DNA of 18,354 nt from the NCBI GenBank assembly GCA_045649855.1, contig JAZRQN010000068.1, positions 1 to 18,354 on the forward strand, read 5' to 3'. Origin of the DNA: URNF01 sp045649855 (lineage in GTDB: Bacteria > Bacillota > Clostridia > Oscillospirales > Acutalibacteraceae). Under the pieces are notes generated by a model. It was not told where the DNA came from. It ran no database searches and worked only from the letters and a program-made list of their open reading frames with translations. This document shows positions 13,794-18,354 of the stretch, piece after piece; the first letter of the stretch is position 1, and every line of letters begins with the position of its first letter. The position numbers were made by a program, and so were the translations under genes.

Positions 13794-15692
13794 TTAAACA
13801 TCCATAATGATAGGCAGTATCATCGGACTGCGTTTGGTTTTGCGGAAAATCATGTGGGATAATTCATCACGCACACGAGCTTTCATGGTATTCCAATCCA
13901 CCGTTCGGCGATTCAAACACTCTTCCAGCACACGCCGCGCAACCTCTCTGGCTTCATCCATCAGTTCTTCCGATTCGCGAACATACACAAAGCCTCTGGA
14001 AACAACGTCAGGTCCTGCCACTACATAACCGTTTTGCGCATCGATGGATGCTACCACAATAATGATACCGTCTTCCGCCAAGTGTTTGCGGTCGCGCAAT
14101 ACAATACTGCCGACATCACCGACACCAAGACCATCCACCAGCACGCGACCGGCAGGAACGGTGGCGGTAACCTGCATCTTTTCGGGGGTAAGTTCCACCA
14201 CTTTGCCGATTTCGGTTACCAATACGTTGTCGGGAGACATCCCCATCTTCTTGGCGAGATCCGCGTGCTTTTGCAAATGCTTTTGCTCACCGTGCACAGG
14301 GATAAAATACTGCGGTTTGGTGAGGCCTTGCATAATCTTCAATTCTTCCTGACAAGCATGGCCGGAGACGTGCACGTCATACATACGCTCGTATACCACA
14401 TCACAACCGCGTTTCATCAATTCGTCGATAACCTTGCCTACCATCTTCTCGTTACCGGGAATGGGGGTTGCGGAAATAATGATATAATCCTCCGGACCAA
14501 CTTCCACGCGACGATGATCAGAGAACGCCATACGGCTGAGCGCCGACATCGGTTCACCCTGACTGCCCGTAGTGATCAACGTCATCTGATCTTTCGGATA
14601 GCGATCGATCATCTCAATATCAATGAGCAATCCCTGCGGAATATGCAAATAACCAAGTTCGTTTGCAATATTGACAAAGTTGATCATACTGCGACCGGAC
14701 ACCGCCACCTTACGACCGTCCTGATGAGAAGCATCCATAATCTGTTGAATGCGGTTGAGGTTGGACGAGAAGGTCGCAACGATAATACGTTTGCCGTGCG
14801 CGTTTTTGAACAGCTTGGCAAAACTGTCCCCCACCACGCGTTCACTGGGCGTAAAACCGGGACGCTCCGCGTTGGTAGAATCTGCAAGCAATGCCAAAAC
14901 GCCTTCTTTTCCCAACTGACCAAAGCGCGCAAGATCGATCATCGGACCGCTCGCCGGCGTGCAATCAATTTTAAAGTCGCCAGTATGCACCACATACCCG
15001 ATCGGCGTTTTGATAGCCAGCGCCACCGCATCCGGAATAGAGTGATTGACAGGCACCAATTCCACCGACGCGTCGCCGAAATCAATGGTAGAACCGGGGT
15101 TGACCACTTTAATATCCGCGTGTACATTGCGCTCTTTGAGTTTAGATTCGATGAGCGCTGCGGTCAATCGGGTCGCATATACAGGCAATTTGAACTGCGA
15201 AAGCAGATACGGCAAAGCACCGATATGATCCTCATGACCGTGCGTGATAATGACGCCTTGAATACGGTCTTTGTTCTTTTCCACATACGAAAAATCGGGC
15301 AGAACGATATCAACGCCCAGCATATCATCATCCGGGAACGACATACCGCAATCAATCAAGAACGCCGCGTTGCCATATTCAAACAACGTAATATTCTTGC
15401 CGATCTCATTCAAACCACCCAAGAAGGTCAGTTTCGCAGGTAACAACGGTTTCTGCGGTGCAGGTTTCTTGTAACCTTTGCGATTGGAAGCGCCTTTTTG
15501 ATTTTTAGTTGCATTCTTTTTGGGCTTTTGCGCGTTGCCTTTATACTTTGTTTTCTCTTTGTTCATTTCAACACTGCCGCGCTGTGCCGTTTCTTTATTC
15601 GCTTTTACTTTTTGCTGCCTTTGAGGCGTGCGTTTTTTCTGTTTTTGTTTCCCGTTCAACTGTTCAACGGGTCGCTTTTCGATTGTTGACAC
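13794..15692 (-). CDS. rnj: Ribonuclease J
   Basis: RNase J is a metallo-beta-lactamase/beta-CASP nuclease with 5'-3' exonuclease and endonuclease activity on mRNA and rRNA precursors. The zinc motif HGHEDHIG is at 151-158, with further ligands in VNHSIPD and HTGDFK; the beta-CASP part has DSTNAERPGFTPSE and VSGRSM, and HVSGHACQEELK and PVHGEQKH follow. The GTG at 15690-15692 is chosen because CGGAGG lies 6 bases before it; this gives 632 residues. A core RNase J begins near residue 86 (LTFLGGLNEIGKN), so there are about 85 extra N-terminal residues rich in Lys, Gln and Asn, probably disordered and RNA-binding. An internal ATG at 15564-15566 would shorten this but lacks a ribosome binding site. 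It is the first gene of the operon. Confidence 0.94.
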   Translation of the reverse strand: MSTIEKRPVEQLNGKQKQKKRTPQRQQKVKANKETAQRGSVEMNKEKTKYKGNAQKPKKNATKNQKGASNRKGYKKPAPQKPLLPAKLTFLGGLNEIGKNITLFEYGNAAFLIDCGMSFPDDDMLGVDIVLPDFSYVEKNKDRIQGVIITHGHEDHIGALPYLLSQFKLPVYATRLTAALIESKLKERNVHADIKVVNPGSTIDFGDASVELVPVNHSIPDAVALAIKTPIGYVVHTGDFKIDCTPASGPMIDLARFGQLGKEGVLALLADSTNAERPGFTPSERVVGDSFAKLFKNAHGKRIIVATFSSNLNRIQQIMDASHQDGRKVAVSGRSMINFVNIANELGYLHIPQGLLIDIEMIDRYPKDQMTLITTGSQGEPMSALSRMAFSDHRRVEVGPEDYIIISATPIPGNEKMVGKVIDELMKRGCDVVYERMYDVHVSGHACQEELKIMQGLTKPQYFIPVHGEQKHLQKHADLAKKMGMSPDNVLVTEIGKVVELTPEKMQVTATVPAGRVLVDGLGVGDVGSIVLRDRKHLAEDGIIIVVASIDAQNGYVVAGPDVVSRGFVYVRESEELMDEAREVARRVLEECLNRRTVDWNTMKARVRDELSHMIFRKTKRSPMILPIIMDV

Positions 15693-15717
15693 AATGTTCC
15701 TCCGTTTCTGAATACAT

Positions 15718-15771
15718 AGGCAAAATTGCCTGTGATACGAACAGCGAAAGGGCGGTTCCTGTTTTCGTATC
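15718..15771 (-). promoter_or_regulatory. Structured 5' leader of rnj
   Basis: Between the promoter and the rnj start lie about 155 bases. Two inverted repeats are visible: GATACG/CGTATC extended toward CAG/CTG with a two-base bulge (15734-15771), and AGGCAA/TTGCCT (15718-15731). No T-run follows, so they are not terminators. They could protect the mRNA 5' end or mediate feedback by RNase J, but this is inference. Confidence 0.4.
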
Positions 15772-15853
15772 AAATTGTGAATATGCGTATATTTTTCAAG
15801 CAGAACACATCCGCTTAACTATGTCAAAAATCAGGATATACTTTAACTTATAT

Positions 15854-15882
15854 ATAATACTCTTATTATAGTAAAATGTCAA
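15854..15882 (-). promoter_or_regulatory. Promoter of the rnj-ftsH operon
   Basis: In minus-strand sense a perfect TTGACA (15877-15882) and TATTAT (15854-15859) are 17 bases apart. No comparable promoter or terminator was seen between the eight downstream genes. Confidence 0.8.
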
Positions 15883-15928
15883 GTTGAGAGTTCTTTTTTG
15901 AGTTTGGACAATTTTTTTCATTTCACAC

Positions 15929-15956
15929 TTGTATATCTAAAAAAATCTGTTAAAAT
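15929..15956 (+). promoter_or_regulatory. Candidate promoter of rnhA
   Basis: TTGTAT (15929-15934) and TAAAAT (15951-15956) are 16 bases apart in the AT-rich divergent region between rnj and rnhA, 38 bases before the rnhA start. The remaining bases of this 300-base gap hold the rnj promoter and leader and nothing else that I can identify. Confidence 0.55.
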
Positions 15957-15994
15957 TGGTGTATGGATCCGAGTACGATCAGCGGAGGATATAT

Positions 15995-16438
15995 ATGAAA
16001 CAGATTGAATTATTTACCGACGGCGCTTGTTCCGGCAACCCCGGCCCCGGCGGTTGGGGGGCTATTTTGCGCTATCGAGGCGTTGAAAAAGAATTATCAG
16101 GCGGTGAAGCAGAAACCACCAACAACCGTATGGAACTCACTGCGGTGATCAAAGGGTTATCCGCTTTAAAAGAACCGTGCGCCGTTACCCTCACCAGCGA
16201 CTCAAAATACGTTCTGGATGCTTTGCTCAAAGGTTGGGTGTACAACTGGAAACAAAACGGTTGGAAAAAAGCAGATAAAAAGCCTGCACTTAACGTTGAT
16301 TTGTGGGAACAACTGCTCGCGTTGCTCGAAATTCACACTGTGGAATTCAACTGGGTACACGGACACCAAGGGCATCCCGAAAACGAGCGTTGCGATGCTT
16401 TAGCAGTCGCCGCATATCAGCAATTCCTCTCGAAATAA
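15995..16438 (+). CDS. rnhA: Ribonuclease HI
   Basis: RNase HI cuts the RNA strand of RNA-DNA hybrids, removing primers and R-loops. The 147-residue product is a single RNase H fold of usual size. Catalytic residues are present: D9 (FTDGACSGNPGPGGWG), E47 (NNRMELTA), D69 (TSDSKYV), H124 (VHGHQGHPENE) and D134 (RCDALA). The basic protrusion (WVYNWKQNGWKKADKKP) resembles that of the E. coli enzyme. GCGGAGG precedes the ATG at 15995 by 6 bases; an upstream in-frame ATG at 15956 overlaps the promoter and is rejected. It stands alone, diverging from rnj. Confidence 0.96.
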   Translation: MKQIELFTDGACSGNPGPGGWGAILRYRGVEKELSGGEAETTNNRMELTAVIKGLSALKEPCAVTLTSDSKYVLDALLKGWVYNWKQNGWKKADKKPALNVDLWEQLLALLEIHTVEFNWVHGHQGHPENERCDALAVAAYQQFLSK

Positions 16439-16440
16439 AC

Positions 16441-16462
16441 TGTAAAGTTCAACTTCTTTACA
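16441..16462 (+). terminator. Weak possible terminator after rnhA
   Basis: TGTAAAG (16441-16447) pairs with CTTTACA (16456-16462) directly after the rnhA stop. The stem is AT-rich and only a loose T-rich tract (CATTCGATTTT) follows. Confidence 0.3.
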
Positions 16463-16482
16463 TTCGATTTTCCGCATCACTA

Positions 16483-16510
16483 TTGACTTTTCCGCAAATT
16501 ATGCTATACT
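16483..16510 (+). promoter_or_regulatory. Promoter of the FMN-riboswitch ribU unit
   Basis: TTGACT (16483-16488) and TATACT (16505-16510) are 16 bases apart, so transcription would start right at the beginning of the riboswitch. Confidence 0.78.
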
Positions 16511-16517
16511 GATATTA

Positions 16518-16630
16518 ATCTTCAGGGCGGGGTGCAATTCCCCACCGGCGGTACAGTCCGCGAACGCTTGCAAGAGCGCCGATCCGGTGAAATTCCGGAA
16601 CCGACGGTTATAGTCCGGATGGAAGAAGAC
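16518..16630 (+). promoter_or_regulatory. FMN riboswitch (RFN element)
   Basis: The conserved RFN segments appear in order: ATCTTCAGGGCGGGGTG, ATTCCCCACCGGCGGTA, AGTCCGCGA, GATCCGGTGAAATTCCGG, and CCGACGGTTATAGTCCGGAT followed by GGAAGAAGA. This aptamer binds flavin mononucleotide. With the terminator after it and a riboflavin transporter behind, it should switch off uptake when FMN is plentiful. Confidence 0.97.
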
Positions 16631-16647
16631 CATATTGGTGTATTGAG

Positions 16648-16686
16648 ATACCTTACGGTCTTTGCCCGTAAGGTATTTTATTTTTT
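16648..16686 (+). terminator. FMN-riboswitch terminator
   Basis: ATACCTTACGG (16648-16658) pairs perfectly with CCGTAAGGTAT (16666-16676), followed by a T-rich tract broken by one A. It sits just upstream of the ribU ribosome binding site. Confidence 0.88.
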
Positions 16687-16698
16687 GGAGGGTTTCCC

Positions 16699-17355
16699 AT
16701 GCATGAACGCAGTTGGCGGTTACGCCGCCTGACCGCTATGGCAATGCTCACGGCGTTGTCCTATATCGCGGTCGCTTTGATTCGTATTCCCGTTGTGATG
16801 TTTTTGAGCTATGAACCCAAAGACGTGTTGCTGGCCATTGGCGGATTTTTATTTGGTCCCATCCCGGGGATGGTGATGTGTATCGCCGTATCGTTGGTGG
16901 AAATGGTTACCATCAGTTCCACAGGTCCGATCGGTATGGTGATGAACTGTCTGTCTTCCTGCCTGTTTGTGGGTACTGCGGCGTTTATTTACAATCGTAA
17001 AAAAACGTTACCCCGTGCCATCATGGGACTGGTCATCGGTGCGCTTTTGATGACCGGCGGCATGCTGATTTGGAACTATCTTATCACTCCTTTGTATATG
17101 CACACCCCGCGAGCTGCAGTGGCAGAAATGCTGTTGCCTGTGTTCTTGCCTTTTAATCTGCTCAAAGGCGGTCTAAACGCCGCTTTCACGATGTTGTTGT
17201 ACAAGAGTGCCGCATCCACTCTTCGCGCCGCCAAGCTGTTGCCACGCGAAGAAAAAAACACTCCCATCAGCCGTCGACTCCCCGTTACGGCGATTGCTTT
17301 AATGATCATTACAGCGCTCATATTGGCATTACTTACCTGGCGCGGTATTCTGTAA
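16699..17355 (+). CDS. ribU: Riboflavin transporter, ECF S-component
   Basis: RibU is the membrane substrate-binding subunit of an ECF transporter; the energizing EcfA/EcfT parts are encoded elsewhere. The 218-residue product has about six hydrophobic segments (roughly 10-32, 42-62, 70-92, 105-130, 145-170, 193-215). The family-like stretch LSYEPKDVLLAIGGFLFGPIPGMVM follows the first helix, and a conserved N-rich/PFNLLKGGLNA helix lies late in the protein. The FMN riboswitch directly upstream strongly supports riboflavin as substrate. GGAGGG is placed 6 bases before the ATG at 16699. No clear terminator follows, so some transcripts could read into the SAM riboswitch. An S-component for another vitamin is the main alternative but unlikely. 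Confidence 0.92.
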   Translation: MHERSWRLRRLTAMAMLTALSYIAVALIRIPVVMFLSYEPKDVLLAIGGFLFGPIPGMVMCIAVSLVEMVTISSTGPIGMVMNCLSSCLFVGTAAFIYNRKKTLPRAIMGLVIGALLMTGGMLIWNYLITPLYMHTPRAAVAEMLLPVFLPFNLLKGGLNAAFTMLLYKSAASTLRAAKLLPREEKNTPISRRLPVTAIALMIITALILALLTWRGIL

Positions 17356-17363
17356 ATTTTATA

Positions 17364-17392
17364 TTGACAAACATCGACACGTTTGTTATACT
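17364..17392 (+). promoter_or_regulatory. Promoter of metK
   Basis: A perfect TTGACA (17364-17369) and TATACT (17387-17392) are 17 bases apart, only 8 bases after the ribU stop. This is one of the best promoters in the window. Confidence 0.87.
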
Positions 17393-17410
17393 GTTGTCCG
17401 AATTGAATAA

Positions 17411-17508
17411 CCCTTATCAAGAGTGGCGGAGGGACAGGCCCTGTGAAGCCCGGCAACCTGCGAACAGCAAGGTGCTACATCCTGCGGTTTTGACCGACAG
17501 ATGAGGTT
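17411..17508 (+). promoter_or_regulatory. SAM-I riboswitch (S-box)
   Basis: The S-box hallmarks are present in order: CTTATCAAGAGTGGCGGAGG, GACAGGCCCTGTGAAGCCCG, GCAACC, CAAGGTGCTACATCC and the closing GACAGATGAGG that pairs with CTTATC. The aptamer binds S-adenosylmethionine and, with the terminator that follows, lowers transcription of metK when SAM is high. Confidence 0.97.
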
Positions 17509-17520
17509 TTTGGATACTCA

Positions 17521-17550
17521 CCGCTCGGTCGCCGAGCGGTTTTTCTTTTT
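17521..17550 (+). terminator. SAM-riboswitch terminator
   Basis: CCGCTCGG (17521-17528) pairs perfectly with CCGAGCGG (17532-17539) around a TCG loop, followed by TTTTTCTTTTT. Confidence 0.92.
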
Positions 17551-17578
17551 ATCGTGTTAATTTTAGGAGGTTAATGAT

Positions 17579-18354
17579 ATGGCAAGACACTTTTTTACAT
17601 CCGAATCCGTAACCGAAGGACATCCCGATAAAGTTTGCGATCAGATTTCCGATGCAGTACTGGATGCAATCTTGGCGCAGGACCCCAATGCTCACGTAGC
17701 GTGCGAAACCTGTGCTACCACCGGCATGGTGATGGTTATGGGTGAGATTACCACTGCCGCAAAGGTGGATATTCCTGCAACCGTGCGTCGCGTGGCTCTG
17801 GACATCGGATACGACGGCAGAGACGGAAACTTTGACGGCAACACCTGTGAAGTCATCGTCAAATTGGACGAGCAGTCCCCCGACATCGCGATGGGCGTGA
17901 ACGATGCACTCGAAGGTCGCGGCGGCGAAAAAGCCGACCCGTACGATCAGATTGGTGCAGGCGATCAGGGCTTGATGTTCGGTTATGCTTGTAACGAAAC
18001 CCCCGAGCTGATGCCGTTGCCTATCGCTCTGGCGCATCGTTTGGCAAAGAAGTTGACCGCTGTTCGCAAAGAAGGCGTTCTCCCCTATTTGCAGCCCGAC
18101 GGCAAAACGCAGGTAACGGTGGAATACGACGAAAACAACGCGCCTGTGCGTGTCGAAGCGGTCGTTGTTTCCAGCCAGCACACTTCCGATGTGGAACTGG
18201 AAACCATCCGCGAAGACGTGATCCGCGAAGTCATTTTGCCCACCATCCCTGCCAATCTGATGGATGAAAACACCAAGATTTACGTGAACCCAACCGGCCG
18301 CTTCGTTGTGGGTGGTCCGCAGGGTGATACGGGTCTTACCGGCAGAAAAATTAT
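17579..18354 (+). CDS. metK: S-adenosylmethionine synthetase (partial, C-terminus off the right edge)
   Basis: MetK makes SAM from methionine and ATP in the cytosol. The reading frame is open from ATG 17579 to the window edge: 258 codons of an enzyme usually close to 395 residues long. Visible signatures: SESVTEGHPDKVCDQISDAVLDA with the ATP-binding His15 and metal-binding Asp17, the central GAGDQGLMFGYACNETPELMP, and the late GGPQGDTGLTGRKI that begins the third domain and is cut right after it. AGGAGG lies 8 bases before the ATG. Control is by the SAM-I riboswitch directly upstream, a common arrangement for metK in Firmicutes. No oddities are seen in the visible part. Confidence 0.97.
   Translation, partial: MARHFFTSESVTEGHPDKVCDQISDAVLDAILAQDPNAHVACETCATTGMVMVMGEITTAAKVDIPATVRRVALDIGYDGRDGNFDGNTCEVIVKLDEQSPDIAMGVNDALEGRGGEKADPYDQIGAGDQGLMFGYACNETPELMPLPIALAHRLAKKLTAVRKEGVLPYLQPDGKTQVTVEYDENNAPVRVEAVVVSSQHTSDVELETIREDVIREVILPTIPANLMDENTKIYVNPTGRFVVGGPQGDTGLTGRKI

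Overview
The window looks like a chromosomal housekeeping segment of a low-to-mid GC Gram-positive bacterium of the class Clostridia, with an Oscillospirales/Ruminococcaceae-type genome as the best guess. The reasons are a Phe T-box leader on pheST, FMN and SAM-I riboswitches built as transcription attenuators, strong GGAGG ribosome binding sites, TTGACA/TATAAT-type promoters, an IreB gene, and the Firmicutes-type neighbours gdpP-rplI-dnaB and tilS-hpt-ftsH. No plasmid, insertion sequence, CRISPR array or complete prophage is visible. The taxonomic call is inference from gene content and protein resemblance only.

Left part (1-1180, mostly minus strand). A truncated XRE-type membrane-associated regulator runs off the left edge. 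Upstream of it lies a stretch of about 500 bases without a protein gene. It holds two tandem, decayed or derived copies of the 3' end of tRNA-Trp, spaced about 170-180 bases apart, one of them followed by a perfect terminator hairpin. The intact tRNA-Trp, its own terminator and a CAU-anticodon tRNA follow, transcribed leftward from a clear promoter at 1153-1180. This repeat region is the least explained part of the window.

Plus-strand block (1244-5675). A promoter and Phe T-box leader control pheS-pheT, the two subunits of phenylalanyl-tRNA synthetase. A separate promoter then drives ireB (PASTA-kinase substrate) and a conserved-looking 97-residue protein of unknown function. A very strong hairpin closes the block.

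Minus-strand operon (15882 down to 5691). A sigma-A-type promoter at 15854-15882 reads rnj (RNase J), gdpP (c-di-AMP phosphodiesterase), rplI (L9), dnaB (replicative helicase), tilS (tRNA-Ile lysidine synthase), hpt (hypoxanthine phosphoribosyltransferase), ftsH (membrane AAA protease) and a 77-residue single-pass membrane protein, ending at a hairpin terminator. Gene gaps are short or overlapping, so this is probably one eight-gene transcription unit joining RNA turnover, second-messenger control, translation, replication and protein quality control.

Right part (15929-18354, plus strand). Diverging from rnj is rnhA (RNase HI). Then comes an FMN riboswitch with terminator in front of a RibU-type riboflavin transporter S-component, and a SAM-I riboswitch with terminator in front of metK, which is cut by the right edge. 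Three of the four plus-strand units that encode biosynthetic or transport functions are therefore controlled by ligand- or tRNA-sensing leaders.
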